A DNA stretch of 64,000 nucleotides, taken from assembly GCA_020536535.1 (NCBI GenBank), contig JAHLWZ010000799.1, positions 1-64,000 of the forward strand. Direction: 5' to 3'. The notes below the pieces were generated by a model. It was not told the DNA's origin. It saw nothing but the letters and a program-made list of their open reading frames with translations, and did not search any database. This document shows positions 1 through 14,138 of this stretch, in pieces; position 1 is the first letter of the stretch, and each line of letters starts with the position of its first letter. The stretch comes from Pelomyxa schiedti. Taxonomy: Eukaryota; Evosea; Pelobiontida; Pelomyxidae. A program made the translations under genes and the position numbers.

Positions 1-213
1 TCGGGCCACAGGGGAGAGCTACCACTCGAAGCTACAGTACAGATGTTTGCTTATGCGCAGCACAGTGTCATGCAGGAGGACTCCAAAATGGAGGCAAATC
101 CAAACTCACAACCCACCATGCGCCTGAACGAGAATTCTGTCGGACCAGTGCTCGCCGAGGACATGCCACCAGATGCCGTTAAGGGTCCCTTTACTCAATC
201 TGACTGGCATTGA
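1..213 (+). CDS. 3' end of an unrecognised gene
   Basis: Frame 1 is open from the window edge for 70 codons and ends at a TGA at 211-213. The peptide is hydrophilic and ends in GPFTQSDWH. No domain or motif is recognised. The gene starts upstream of the window. An intron inside this stretch cannot be excluded, but no strong GT-AG pair is needed to keep the frame open. The downstream neighbour is on the opposite strand and ends at 256, so the two would be tail-to-tail. Confidence 0.35.
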   Translation, partial: SGHRGELPLEATVQMFAYAQHSVMQEDSKMEANPNSQPTMRLNENSVGPVLAEDMPPDAVKGPFTQSDWH

Positions 214-255
214 AAGATAATTTTCCTTTGTTCTCAACACTTAAAGGAGCCCCTT

Positions 256-453
256 TCAATTCCACAACGCGGATCCCTTTTTGAAGCTCACATAAAGCTT
301 CAGCTGTTGACCATCATAGCCGCGGATCTGGCACTGTCGGCCGTCGTGGTAGAAAGGGCCCGTCGGGCTGATCGTGGCTCTCTCATTTTTGATGAAAAAA
401 GAAAAATTTGTTGACAGCAACACTGGTGACGGAACAGTGGGAACTGAGACCAT
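256..453 (-). CDS. small ORF, unknown function (50-65 aa)
   Basis: An ATG (complement of 451-453) opens a 65-codon frame ending at 256. The C-terminal half, with GPFYHDGRQCQIRGYDG followed by LKLYVSFKKG, has ordinary protein composition. The middle can be read as a 43-base GT-AG intron, which would shorten the product to about 50 residues while keeping the frame. It could be a separate small gene or a downstream exon of the minus-strand gene that ends at 694. It is not a recognised family. Confidence 0.3.
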   Translation of the reverse strand: MVSVPTVPSPVLLSTNFSFFIKNERATISPTGPFYHDGRQCQIRGYDGQQLKLYVSFKKGSALWN

Positions 454-693
454 TGGTGGGTTGGAGTTACTGGTTGAATGAATGTGAAGGTTCCAGCAAA
501 GAGTCAGAGACCCAGACTGTCCGCTATTGCATCACAGACAACAACAAAAGAACCGAATACCAAATTCGACATTCGACGAATAGTCAAAAATCGAATTTAC
601 TCGAAGTAGAGGCGAGCCAGAAAAAGGATTTTCTTTTTTTTTGTCACCTTGTTTGTTTCTTTTGGGTGTGGTGTTATTGTGATGTTGACAACC

Positions 694-3600
694 TTATAGG
701 GTTTCATCCTCGTCTTCACTGTCAGGTGGGGCATCAACAAACCCTTTTGGTGTTTTCATGTTAGTTGGCACCAGAGCTTGTTTTTGAGTTTTTTTACCTT
801 CATCTAAGATTGACTCCGCGTCATTGTCCGGGGGTGTTGATTCAGTTTCTGTTGTGGATGTTGAGGTGGTGGTTGCGGTTGTGGTTGCGGTTGGTGGAGG
901 TTGTGTGTTATGCACTTCCGCACACTGTGAGTTGTAGAGAAGTTCTTGCGTGTCTGTGCTCTTTTGGGGGATTGCTTGCGGTAATTCCACTGGGGTATTA
1001 TTGGTTTCGGCTTGCATGTTTTGTGTGGTATGTTCTGGGATTGGCTGAGGTACTTGTTGTTGCACCATATCTACCTCTGTTGCGCTACTGGTTTGCGAAT
1101 GTGAGTGAGATTGGGTAACTGTGTTTTGGATGAAAGGAGCTGGAGTGGCTGTGGAATCCAGTGCGGAAGCCGCATCTTTCGACGGCGGAGTGGACGGTGA
1201 CTCTGCCGCAACGGTCGAAGTAGGTAAAATAGGTAACACCTTGGGAGTAGTGACGGGGAAGTAAGGGCTTTCACTTTGAGTCCACTTGAACTCTGGTCCT
1301 GGATGCAACTGAGAGGCTGGTGGCAGTGGTGGTGCTTGTGGTTGTGGTTGTGGTTGTTGGGCTCGGGGTATCTGTTCTGGTGGTACGTTATGATGTGGCA
1401 ATAACCAGTTGTATCCAGTACTGGTAGGTGACGAGGTGCTTTGCAGGTTTTGGGTGTGAACATGCACTTGTGGTGCTCTAGGATGGGCAATTATTTCGCA
1501 TAGAGATAGACCATCCGCACAGGCTTTGGATACCTGCCTGCTGTTAGGATCAGGGAAGTAATATCAACGGAAACTGTGTACTCGAGAATTCGAGTGACAA
1601 AGCCCGGTTCGAAATTGATCTATTGCAAATGCAATGAATGGGACACCACCGATTGGCTCCGGAATGGCCATTTTGCATAGCTTGGAAGCAGTGGTAATTA
1701 CTGCCTCACAGAAGGGTATCCGTCCCTGTCCTAATTCACTTATTAAATTTGCCGAAGTCAAGGAAGCGATAACTTTAGCATACCAGATATATCCGGAGGG
1801 AAATAGGGATTAACAGAAAGTATAAGAAGTGGTGTAATGACTTGGGCTAAATGAAGAAGTTGTTGAGAAGTGAGTAACAGCCCGGAATAGTCTAACAAAT
1901 CCGATAGCGCTGAACAAAACAAAATAAATAGACACTTCTAGATTGTATCACTAACCCTGCAGGGCACCAGTAGTAGAAACAAGTCCAGCTAACTCTTGGA
2001 AGTTCATATCAGATTGAGTAGACTCTCCCTTTTTTTCTATGTGGAAAGTCGTATTTGAAGCCTGCATACAAGTCAGGAGAGGAGGCCAAGACTTGATGGA
2101 ATAGTACTGAAGTAAGAGCACTAAGAGCAGGGGTTTTCGATGAAATAAACTGTGTCATATGTCTGATGACTGAATCACAGAGAAGACGGCTGCAACTGCA
2201 ACCAAAAACCCGGAAACAGTAGGAAACACTCTGAAGTAGTGATTTTTGAAACCTTGGTTGTTGAAACCAAGAGCTGGTTGAAGTCAGACAAACAATTTAA
2301 TGTGAATTGGTGCCATACTTTGATGAAACACGTAAAGCAATGCCAATTAAATATGTTATTTCTACCATGGAGGGTAGGGCTTGCTTTTTCATTCTGGCAA
2401 CAGACTGTTAATTTACCATTTCATTCTTGGAGAAGGCTGGAACATACACAACAATTAAAGAGGAAATCACTTTTAATGCAAGAGAAAAGATGTTGGGAAG
2501 AGTTGTCAGCAAATCTAATATCAGCCTTCTATCAATGGGTGTCGCATTCACACACTTCCTCTTTTGTGATAACAGGTTACTTCACTTGAAAAACAGGCAG
2601 ACAACAACCTCAAGTAAAGTGGGTGAAACATTGATCATGTGTGCAGCCACATCCAGCACGACACTGGGGCACACACAAGCACAGCGCAGTTTTGGGTCAG
2701 CGTGGCTGATCTGCGATACCAATGCCCGGCACAAAGTCTCCAACTTGCGTGCACTCTTGCTTACATCCACAGCGTCAAAAAGCCCAAAGCTCAAAGTGGC
2801 CGCTGTTTCCACACTCCGTCTCCATGCCGGTGCTATAGTACGCTGTTAGTGTCTTTTGGTGTGATAAGGGCAACCCACCCATTGAAGAATCTTCCATCCC
2901 TTTGTATAGAGAGTTGAGGAGATGGTGCATTGCACCTACAATCTTCAAATCTTGTTGTGGGTGCCAATTCAGTAGTCCAGTATTGGCTATGGGTAGTGTT
3001 GTTATGGAGTGAACTGAAGCTATGGCAAGGCACTCGGCAACCGCCTGATTAACAGGTGAGAAGAAGCATGGCTGTAAGATAACTCGCCATTCGAATGACG
3101 ATGGAATTTGAGGTTACGAAAGATGACAGATTGCTGAATAAGGTCGAATTTTCTTCTTGGGCTTTGAAGGAACTGGGCACCAGTTCCAAAAGTAGTTTTA
3201 GACAAAAAGATGCGAATTTCTAGTGCGTTCATCAGAAGTAATAAGTAACGCCAACCCTCCCACATTTTTTTTTTTTCAATTGAAGATATTAGGGAAGGAA
3301 AAGATACTGCAGAAGGAAATTTCCTGTTATGCTTGATCACATTTGTATAAGCCAAGGCCAGGCGAGGAGCATAAGATCGTAACAGATCTTGCCTCAGAGA
3401 AGCCCATTGCATACATGAGCACACAAAAGAGAGAGCTCCCACACAGGCCGCTGAACAAACAATGTCTGGCTCACTGGACTGCCTTCATTAAAAAAATGGG
3501 CCAAGGCACAGTGAAAAATCAGACAAACCTGGGAATAAGTCAAAAAATGATCAGCCCACTGTTTTGCTAGCAGTTGCTCCTGAGTCATGTGTTTAAGCTG

Positions 3601-4322
3601 AATTTTGTAAGAGACATGGAATGAGCCCCCACCCCCACCAAGCAGAAATATCTACCAATTTAGACAAAGCAGTAAACCCAAGACCCCTGATGAAATCTGT
3701 AGCACCCCGCGAACTAGCCACCACAATTTTATTGACCCTGCAAGTACTATAAGCACCACCAAAACGCCAGCCGACAACACATAAATCTAATACTACTATA
3801 ATATCACTTCAAAGTACACCCATAAATAACAATATCAACAACAACACTACAGCACAACAAACAAAACATAGGGGCAGGGCATCAGATAAGAGATTCGTAC
3901 AGTGGAGCCGTTTCAGTCGGCGACTCAGCAAACGTGTCAGCCAGGCCCCCACGTCCCCCGTTGGCGGCAGCCGCGTCCAAATCGGCGAACAGCCCGCGCA
4001 CCCATAATCCCTTCACCCCCTCGGCCGTCCCCGCCATCTTTGCCGGCCCCCTCGCCGCACTCGCACTGGCACTGCCACTTGCACTTGCACTTGCACTTGC
4101 ACTAGCCGTCTTGCTCGTACGACTCACGCTCTCGTCCTCCTCCTCCTCTTCCTCTTCCTCGTCATCCTCGACCACCTTCCCGCTGCTATTTTTAGCAGAG
4201 CCCTTGTTGCCCGAGGCTGCGTCGGCGTCGGGGGTGTCGTCGGCGGCCCCCTGCGTGGTGTCCTCGGCAGTGCACGAGTAGAGAAACTCGGCGACGCGTT
4301 GCAACACGGCAAGCCCTTGCAT
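694..4322 (-). CDS. multi-exon protein, predicted helical core and Pro/Gln-rich tail; unknown function
   Basis: The first exon starts at an ATG (complement of 4320-4322). It encodes a short hydrophobic start (GLAVLQRVAEFLYSC), an Ala/Ser/Asp/Glu-rich low-complexity stretch with a run of acidic residues, and the end LYESL. Following exons read as amphipathic helices: EQLLAKQWADHFLTYSQ near 3.55 kb, then a Cys-rich helix near 3.4 kb. An intron of about 45 bases (3484-3528) joins those two. Further helices lie at 2.9-3.06 kb (LAIASVHSITTLPIANTG), 2.6-2.8 kb, 2.35-2.55 kb and 1.57-1.97 kb. The last exon (694 to about 1530) is rich in Pro, Gln and Thr and ends in SEDEDETL. The helical exons look HEAT/ARM-like, but no family was recognised. 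Treating everything as one gene is an inference from strand, spacing and frame continuity; it could be two genes. Confidence 0.45.
4060..4108. repeat. coding hexamer microsatellite (GCACTT units)
   Basis: About seven near-perfect 6-base units (gcactt/gcactg). On the minus strand they encode an alternating Ser-Ala run inside the low-complexity N-terminal region of the gene starting at 4322. On the plus strand they create a spurious Leu-Ala ORF. Confidence 0.8.
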
Positions 4323-4515
4323 CTGGTGCTTCTACTAGTAGTACGAACGCGGGTGTACCGTGGCGACGATGTTTGGTAATTAGCGAAATTGGGAGGCCGA
4401 AGTGCAACTGCAAAGGTTCGCGGAAAAACAACTCCTTTTGTTTCTGGTTTGTTTTCAGAGGGTGCTGGAAGTAGTTAGTTGCCAGGGTGGATTTGAGTGC
4501 TTTCCACTTTTGGTT

Positions 4516-5939
<1,424 letters not shown>

Positions 5940-6239
5940 CAAAGAGGTGTTTCCGCTAAATCACAAAATGAGCGTGGGGACCCATTCCGTTTCAGATTGT
6001 GATTGTGACCCTAAGAGTGCCTTCTGTGTTCCACACAAACAGTCAGCTTACCTTCCAGAACAATTGAACTGGAATACAGAGCAGAACATGGAACCACAGA
6101 AGGCATTCTTAAAGACCAACAAAGCCTTGGAGCGCGTTGTTCTTTTTTTTTTTTTTGTGTTGTTTTCACTGTGATAAGTCTCAACGTTCATTGTCATCAC
6201 TGCTAGTCGAGCCGGTTTTGAGTGTTACAAATTTCAGAT
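5940..6239. other. intergenic region, no gene seen
   Basis: This lies between the MADS gene stop (6240) and the protease start (5939), both on the minus strand. It should hold the protease promoter and the MADS 3' untranslated region. A 16-base T run lies near 6141-6156. The open frames here are short and of poor composition. Confidence 0.5.
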
Positions 6240-7149
6240 TCAATGAATTTCCTCTTTTTTTGAATTGTCAGCATTGAGGCACGCCTGTTCTAGTTTAGAA
6301 GGGGTAACGGGCTTTCAACTAACCTGAATGAAATTTTTGGACTCAGTTGCTGTGATGACTGGTTGCAGCTTTGGTGTACCAAACGTATATAGGTGCCCTG
6401 ACTCACTGGCTACCAAGAGGAGTACTTCACATCCAGTCAATGTTGAAAGTTCATAAGCCTTTTCCTCAAGTCAAGTCGAGTCATGAATATAAAGGAACCT
6501 TTTTCATAATGCCGGCCTTCCGCTTTGCAAAAGTTATAGTCCTGGTTGATTTGTTTTGAATTAACTCTATGGTACGATTCCTGCGCCTTCCTGTGGGTGA
6601 TGGTGTAAATCCAGTGGGCTCTGTTCCAGTATCGTATGTGCTATTGTTAAGCAAATTGTTGATCATACAGCTCCCAGGTGGGGAGGCCATCTGTAGGGTT
6701 GGAAAGTTATCCTGCATGCTTATTGATATGAAACCCAAGAAGGGGGACGGGAACCTTCTGGTTCTGGTCTGTGTGTAAACATGAAAGCAGGGATGCAACG
6801 CTGGGAAAAGCTGAGGATGATGAAGAGGAGGGCTGCTGTGCTGTAATATCTGGCAGCGGTGGGACATTTGATTTGTTTTCCGTCATTGAACTTTGTGAAG
6901 CCATGAATGCTTGTGTCATATTGAAGGCGGTTTGAGCCAAAGTACTCTGTGGCAGCGAGTCAGGTTGACTCTTCAAGCACTTCTATGAGAGAATTTTAGA
7001 CATACAGAAAAATGAAACAAAACACTGACCTGCAATAGCTGAAATCCAGCTCCACCAACTTGGAAATCCGGTTCGAATTTGGGGGACATGTAACTGGAAA
7101 CTTCGTTTGGATTTGGAAAAACCATCAGCACGACAGAGTGCCCAGTCAT
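6240..7149 (-). CDS. SRF/MCM1-type MADS-box transcription factor
   Basis: Sequence-specific DNA-binding factor of the type I (SRF) MADS class, acting as a dimer in the nucleus. Five exons are joined by four introns in consistent phase: 6983-7029, 6712-6754, 6459-6498 and 6285-6323 (39 to 47 bases). The predicted protein is about 246 residues. The first half is Ser/Pro/Gln-rich, and the MADS domain follows from about residue 150. It shows GRRRNRTIELIQNKSTRTIT, then FAKRKAGIMKK, a splice, AYELSTLTGCEVLLLVASE and SGHLYTFGTPKLQP. These match the SRF rather than the MEF2 signature (AYELSTLTG, LLLVASE, YTF). The protein ends shortly after the MADS box (stop 6240-6242), so the activation region is N-terminal. 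It is divergent from importin-5, sharing a 333-base intergenic region. Confidence 0.93.
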
Positions 7150-7482
7150 CTCGGCCGCCTCCTGTGCCTAAAAGGAGAAACACAACCACAATTACGAGTT
7201 TGCGCCGAGGGTTCACACACAGCACAAAAATCCAAACGTGAACAAGCAAGCAAAGCAGGCGTGGACGGGAAATTGAAACTCAACAGCGACGAAGACGTTG
7301 GACCAGCCAGGCGGGGGCAGAATACGTGACATATTGCTCGTTGTGGCACACGGCACTCCAAAGGTATTCGTTCCCAGCATCTTTCCAACCGTTGTTGTAT
7401 CAATCGTTCGTTTTGTGTCTCTTGTTTTTTTTCTTTCGCAGAAAGATCGCAGATCACCGGTGGGCTTTAATTAAAAAACGCG
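7150..7482. promoter_or_regulatory. shared divergent promoter region (MADS factor / importin-5)
   Basis: 333 bases separate two start codons pointing away from each other: ATG at 7149 on minus and ATG at 7483 on plus. The region must hold both promoters. No TATA box or recognised operator was identified. A CTTTTAGGCACAG string just upstream of the minus ATG looks like a splice acceptor, so the MADS gene may have a non-coding first exon here. Confidence 0.5.
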
Positions 7483-10400
7483 ATGGCTGGGGCCGAAGAA
7501 CCGATGAGGGCTGTTTGCTCTATGTTGGTGTCGCTTTCATCTGTGGATAACGGAACGAGACAGCCCGCGGAGTGTCAGTATCAGGCGATACTAGCCGACG
7601 GCACCACGTCGGCGGCACTCGCTGTTAGCCTCGCTTCGTTCGTGGGTAATAGAGTGCACCCTGACGAAGCTGTGTGTTGGTCTTTTTTTTTTTTTTTTTT
7701 TGTTTTTTTTTTTTTTGGCTTAATTTCAATTTGAATGAAATGTAGATGAGGCAGTTGGCGGCCACCCTTTTGTGTCAGGTCTTGGGGAAAAATAAATACA
7801 AAACAAAAACTTGGTCACTTCTGGTGCCTGAGCAGAAACAAGTCATAACTGTACAAAACCCATCAAACTGATGGCGGAATCCTAACAAACAAACAAACAA
7901 AAAAAATTAGCAAATGTTGATGCAATCCACTGCTAAAGAGCTATCACGGCCTGTTATGCGGAAAGTGTGTGACTGCATATCATATCTTGGATCAAAACTC
8001 ATCCCCCAAAGTACTTTTCCACCTATTTATGCTTTTTTCTTTTTAATGGCATGGAGATGGTTGGCCGGAACTTCTCCCATTTTTATTCCAGTGCACTAAG
8101 TCACCGGTTTCTTGGACACCCTCCCAACTGCCCACAACATGCATACATAAACACTGACACTCCCACCACCATGAAGGATTGGCTCTTCTTCCAACACTGA
8201 CATCCAACAGGAATCCACTACACGATGTGCAGCCCTGAACATCTTTGCAGACCTTGCTTTGTTACTTGGGGATGACTCATTCGCTCAATTCCAGAGTTAT
8301 GTTGGCACAATCCTCAGTGATGGACTCAAAGACGGGGACTTGCAGGTGCTTTCTGGCGCTGTTATATTCCTTTTTATAATTTCTCACAGGTACGATTAGA
8401 AGCCCTTACTGCGTGCTCCACGTTTCTTCATTTACTTGACAATGCAAACGAAGCATGCAATTTTTCTTATTTGCTTCCATTAATGTTAGAGGTCTGGTCC
8501 CTTTTTCCTCTTCACTTCTCTGGTAACCTAACTCAGTGCATTCGCATGGCTTTGGTCAATTCCCATCCAGAACATGCAAGAAATGCTCTGAGTGTTTTTG
8601 TGGAATTGAATGAGATTGTTCCAGAATTTTTCGTCTCTCATTTCCTTCAAGTTTCTCAGACAATGATGGGAATAGCATCCACTACACAACTCGAAGATGG
8701 TGTGCTTCTTGTACACTTGTACATAAAACCCTTCCATTACCACAATAATTTAGTACAATCATGCCACAGATACCCGCCAACTTGCTTTGGTTCACCTGAC
8801 TACGTTTTGTGAAACCAGCAAGTCTACTGTCAGGTATATTTCTCCCTCTCGCCACTTCTTATAATTGCTTGACAAACTTCAAGAAACCAGCCTGTTTTTC
8901 TTCAAGAATTTGTGGCCGTACTCATGTCGTGGCTTGTAGAATGTGAAGACGACCCTCTGTGGTATCAATTTGAAAGCGTAGAGAACGAATCAACCTCTTT
9001 TGCTGAAGAAATGATTGACAGAGTCTGTGTGGCCTTGGGTACCTGTCCTCTCCACATTTTCTCCATAATCCTCACTACCAAACAGGCGGAAAGATTCTTA
9101 TGACTCCCTTATTCACGAAGATAAATGAGTTTCTATCTAATCCTAACTGGAAATACCGCCACGCTGGTCTCATTACTGTGGCGTCATCTGTGGCAGGTTT
9201 CTCAAGTGCACTTAAGGAACACCTTGAAAAGATTCTGCAGTATGCTCCTTTTATCCCTTCGTTGTATTTCACAATTTTTTCCCAGACTAGTTGGAAAATT
9301 TTGTGCTGACAGTCACCCACGTGTTCGTTGGGCCGCATGCTTGGCAATGGCCCAGTTGTGTGACGGCTTTTCTGTGCGTTTCTTCAAGTCTTTCAACAAC
9401 ACCTCTAAAATCAGCAAAGGGATACATTGAAAATAAGTACCATACACTAATCATTCCAATTTTACTCCCGTGCCTTACAGATACAGTTCTCAGGTTTATT
9501 TTTTTCAAAGACTCTTAAATAACTTTGCCATTAATCCAGGGTACGTGGGCAATGTGCTGTAGCTCTCAAAAAAACTTGTGAAAATGCACGAAGGAAAATC
9601 ATTTGTCCATACATAAACAATATTTTAACCAATCTTACAAGCAATCTCTCCTCAAAGTACTTACATCTATTACGATTTGCAAAATTTCTCATTGCCTACT
9701 TCAGTTGCTTGAAGTTACTTGAAGTTATTGTACCTCTTCTCTCTGCTGTGGCTACTTGTGTCAAAGCAGACTTCGCCAATGTTGTTAACAAGAATTCAAT
9801 TTAATCTAAATTTAATTAATATTTACTTATTCATTCACTCAGTACTACGACTCCTTTGCACCTTTCTTGAAAAGTGTTATTTCTACTGCAAAGACTAAGG
9901 AGTTTCGTCAACTTCGCGCTCTGGCAATGGAGTGTCTCACCAAAATGGGTTTGTTACTTGCATTACCTTCCTGACAGCTAAGGCAATTTTTCACCACAGG
10001 TATTGCCGTTGGAAAAGAAAAGTTTAGTAGAGATGCAATTGGCATTATGCAAGAAATTATGTCTTCCCCAGGTAGTGGGAAAAATCAGATGTTCACTTCC
10101 TCACAGTTATTATTGTAGTTGAATTTGATGACCCACAAGTCAATTACATGCAAGATGCTTTTTCTCGCATCGCGGAATGCCTTGGGAGGGACTTTGCCCC
10201 GTATCTTCCTCTGGTTATGCCATCTGTTTTGGCACGTGCCACTATATCTGCCGATGTGTCCTTCACGGGTGGTGAGTTCCCCTATCGTTTTCCTTATCCA
10301 AAACTTTGAGGCAGGCACAACTGACGACATGGGATGGGAGGTATTCCAGTATGGAGAGAAGGTAGTCACGAAGAATACACTTTTTCTCAGCCAACTCAAT

Positions 10401-12184
10401 CACAGGAACAAGGACCACACACCTCACTCCTTGAGGACAAAGGCACGGCCCTTCATGTTTTACTTGAATACACCACCAGTCTGGGAGAAGTTTTCTTCCC
10501 ATATATTGAACAAGTGGCACAAATATTTTCCAGTCATATGACATTTTATTACAGTGACAGTCTGTACACACTTTTTCCACTCGTTTTTCTTCTTCCCGAA
10601 AACGTCTCTAGGTATAAGGTTTGAAGCATCTTCAAGCCCTCCATTTATAGTCAAGTGCATTCTGAAACACTTGAAAGTATCAGGTTTCACTCACATTTCT
10701 CAACCCGAGCCTAAGGAGTTAATAGGTACACAGGACAAACCTGTCCTCTTCAAAGTATGGCATCTCCTCTTTGACTCACTCGTGAAGGCAGCCAGGGATG
10801 AACCCGATAGATCAACACTGGCTGCACAGCTGTCATCAATCAAAGAAGTCGTAGCCCCCACCCATTATTTTTTCTTACTTTTTGTAGTGTCTTGAATACA
10901 TCAAGGAGCCTTCACTCACAGCAAGGCAAATTGAAGATTTTGTGGGGGCGGCCTCTGGTATTCTGAAGGAATCTCGTATTGCCTGCTCGGATTTAACTCA
11001 AGGTGCTTCTTTTATCTAGGGGCAAACATTTACATCTTTACAGAGGCGGACTCTGATGACGAATGTCCTGACGATGAAGAACTTATCTCTGAACACAGTG
11101 TCCTACAAAATGTACTTTTTCCTGTTCTCTTTTACCATCATTACACAATTTACAGGTTTGCGACGCCTTAGGATTTCTTTCAGCACACCACGCACGAGAA
11201 TATTCTCCCTTTTTCCACACACACATACTCCCGCAAGCTCAGCAGATGATGGTAATATCTCCCAATGTTCCCACCCCTTGACCTTGAGTTGTAGGCACCC
11301 ACACAAGAGTGGTTTGAACAACAGCAAGGAATGTGCTTACTGATTGATATAATTGAACACTCAACGTATAGTGTGAAGACTTTACCAATTTAACACAGCC
11401 ACAGAGTCATGGGTTTGCCCCTGTTGGGGATTGCTATGGATCCGCTACTATCTTTTGCGAAGTCACCAAATGCGAATTTGCGGCAAACAGCATTTTACGG
11501 ATTGGGAATATGTGGCAAAAATGGGTGGCCAGAATTCACGGCATACCTTGCAAGTGAGCTTTCCTGGCAATTGTGTAACATTTTAACTTCAAATTCGTTG
11601 TAGATTCCTTAAGAATTCTTCATGCTTCCATAAAGGATCCAAAATCAAGAATCGACGAGGAAGCCTCGTGTGCCACTGACAATGCTATCTCAGCGATAGC
11701 AAGAATCTGTGAAGGACATGGTATAATTACTACACAAGCAGTGTTCTCTTTTCCCTTTTTCACATTGATGCTAGCACCTCAGATTCCTCTAAACGAAGTT
11801 CTTCCATTTTGGCTTGAATGTCTTCCTCTGTCAAGTGACGAAGAGGAGTCCGATTACTGCACGGGCAGACTGTGCCACTACATAGAAACGTGTGGCTCCC
11901 CTTTTTTCCCCCTTCACCGCCATCCACTCACATTGACTGCCAGCACCAATGAATTCGTTGTTGGGGCCAACATGGAGAGTCTGCACAAGGCTGTGCACAC
12001 ACTCACCGAGAGTCTCTCACAAGGAACAATGAGCAGCCAGACCGCCGAGTACGCAGCTTCTGTTATCAACAAATTGGCCCATCAACAAACAACACGCCCA
12101 GTTCCCCCCACTGTGCTCCAGCACATTTGGGCATCACTCCCTGAGAATTGTAGGGCCGTAGTCCAGGCCCTACTCATACCATAA
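7483..12184 (+). CDS. importin-5 / karyopherin beta-3 (Kap121, RanBP5 family)
   Basis: Nuclear import receptor built of HEAT repeats that binds cargo and RanGTP. The ATG at 7483 begins MAGAEEPMRAVCSML. About 20 exons follow with introns of roughly 40 to 150 bases. Family blocks appear in the order expected of Kap121/IPO5: AKELSRPVMRKVCDCISYL (about 7.94 kb), VRLEALTACSTFLHLLDNA (8.39 kb), WKYRHAGLITVASSVAGF (9.15 kb), RVRWAACLAMAQLCDGF (9.32 kb), YYDSFAPFLKSVISTAK (9.84 kb), the GIAVGKEKFSRDAIGIM block (10.0 kb), GKVFFPYIEQ-like sequence (GEVFFPYIEQVAQIFS, 10.49 kb), QRDPEPDRSTLA-type sequence (DEPDRSTLAAQL, 10.8 kb) and an acidic SDDECPDDEEL loop (11.05 kb). The C-terminus ends SLPENCRAVVQALLIP with TAA at 12182-12184. 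The SDR gene converges on it 113 bases downstream. Confidence 0.87.
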
Positions 12185-12297
12185 AAAATCAAACTTGAAG
12201 AGACAAAAAGAAGTTTTTAAAAAGTGGACAGGACAGGATCATTGAATGCATCATCAAAGGAATAAAAGAAGGAACTGGTTTTTGTCCACTGGAATCA

Positions 12298-13935
12298 TCA
12301 GGAGGTGGACACCCCAACGAGCCTCTCACTGAGTTCCCACAGCTTTTTGGCCAACAGGGGGTCATCGGCAAGGGGGGATGTTTTTGTGCTCCTCCTGCAG
12401 TCGCTGTAGTGCAACCCCGGCTGCAGTTGGTGAGCCAGGGGGCCTTCCTCGGCTAGGGCACAGTGGAGTGTGGTCTGAGCTCCCTCTTCTGAGGACTTCA
12501 TTCCAAGCCAGCTGGATTGTGGGACGAAAAGGGAGAGGGAGTGAGAACAAGAAGAGTGGGAAGTCCCTCCCCTGTGTAATGGGATTGAATACCCGAGAAT
12601 GAAGTAGAGTATTACAATGATTCTGGGCAAATGCCGCGTGATGCTGGTCCGAATCACACCTTTGCAAGAATTACAGTTAGAAGAAGACTGGGAATGAGTT
12701 CAGAGGGAAGAAGGAACCGGGATGAAGTGAGTAGGAGGATATTTCTTTTCCGAATCTTCTTTGCAGTTCTCTTGTAAACAGAACGTTGGCTAGTTTACTT
12801 CTACCGTACATCTACTTGGAAGTTAAAGGAATCCATGGGTGTCGATATACTCTAGCAGAGTCGTATGCTGCACTGGTGGGATGAATATTGTCTAATTCTA
12901 GATCATGGCAATACGCATTTGCGATAGATGATACATTTACAACCCGGGCACGAGATTGGCGCAAAGCTGCAGCAAGGATTCAGAGTGGTAATTTACTTGG
13001 GAATTCAAAAGTATTACTGGGGAGTAGCAAGGCAGTCAGAAGGAAATGACCAAGGTGGTTGATTCCGAAATGTACTTCGAACCCATCAGCAGTTGACCCA
13101 TGCTACAAAACAGTGATAAGTCAAACACGGTGAGATAAGAAATTACAGGTTCTAACATGACACCAGCGTTATTTATAAGAAGGTCACATCGATGAAAGTT
13201 GGAAAGAAAATCTGTGACAGTTAAGCATGGAAAAAGTGGCGTTTAGTCAACCTTGTGCAAAATTTCTCACTGAGGCAAGGGAAGAAAGATCCAATTTCAT
13301 AACCTGTGTTGATGTGAGAAATCTCACCCACGTGGGCAGCTTCAACCTTGAATTCTCCTTGAATCCCCTTGTACCTCTTTTGAATATCCTCAACAGCTTC
13401 CTCTCCTTTCTATCAAAATAATTCTCAATAGGAATTTTTACTTGATGATACAAGTTAGGTGTAGCACTCAAAAATGGGAAAAAAAAAAAACACTGACATT
13501 GAGAGAAAGTTTTTTGTTGTAGAGTGAAGAGGCTCTCGAATTATTAATTGTGAGAATAGAATCTTAAATCCAGAATAACGCCCAAACAAGCTAGCTTAGT
13601 CTCACAATTATTATTTCACACAAAGAGCCAATAGATAAACATCAGAGTTATGGAGATTTTATCCTTACCCTCAAGTCCCTGACAGCCAGCACCACAATTG
13701 CACCCAATTGACCCAACTTGGCCGCGGTCTCCCTCCCAATCCCCGTGTTGGCTCCTGTAACAATTGCCACCTTCCTCCCATAATCCGCCGTGCGCGGGTC
13801 TCCCCCCTTGGTAGCACCTCCACGTAGAACGAGAGCTGGGGAGGCCTTGCACCTTCCTCCTGCTGAATAGAGCCTCAGTCCCCGAACAAGAATGCAGGCG
13901 CATACAACTCCCACAATGGCAACAACAAACCCCAT
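12298..13935 (-). CDS. short-chain dehydrogenase/reductase (retinol dehydrogenase / WWOX-like)
   Basis: NAD(P)-dependent oxidoreductase, probably membrane-anchored. The ATG (complement of 13933-13935) gives a hydrophobic N-terminal anchor ([16 protein letters not shown]). The Rossmann motif [15 protein letters not shown] follows, preceded by KVAIV. Later exons show [21 protein letters not shown] (NNAG motif), [25 protein letters not shown] (catalytic Ser strand) and [16 protein letters not shown], which contains the YxxxK catalytic pair, then SLHPG. The tail [14 protein letters not shown] is typical of the retinol-dehydrogenase 11-14 group. The stop is at 12298. All key residues are visible. 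Substrate cannot be told from sequence; a retinoid, sterol or other lipid-like substrate is inferred from the family. Confidence 0.88.
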
Positions 13936-14138
13936 TGGGTGTGATACAAAAGGCACCAAGGCGTGGTGACGATTTCAAAATTTTGTAGTGCTGAGAAAAA
14001 AAAAAAAGGAAAGGAAAGAAACACAAGGTGCTCGAAAGGTTCAGTGTTTTTTGTTTCGGGAATGTATTGTCCGTTCACGGGAAAATCCCATCTGTTAGTG
14101 AGTGTTGTAATACAGTTGAGAATAGTGCGTGAATGCCA

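Noticed and set aside
3934-4281. Plus-strand Leu-Ala and Ser-run ORF
   Set aside because: Complement of the Ser-Ala and acidic low-complexity exon of the minus-strand gene starting at 4322.
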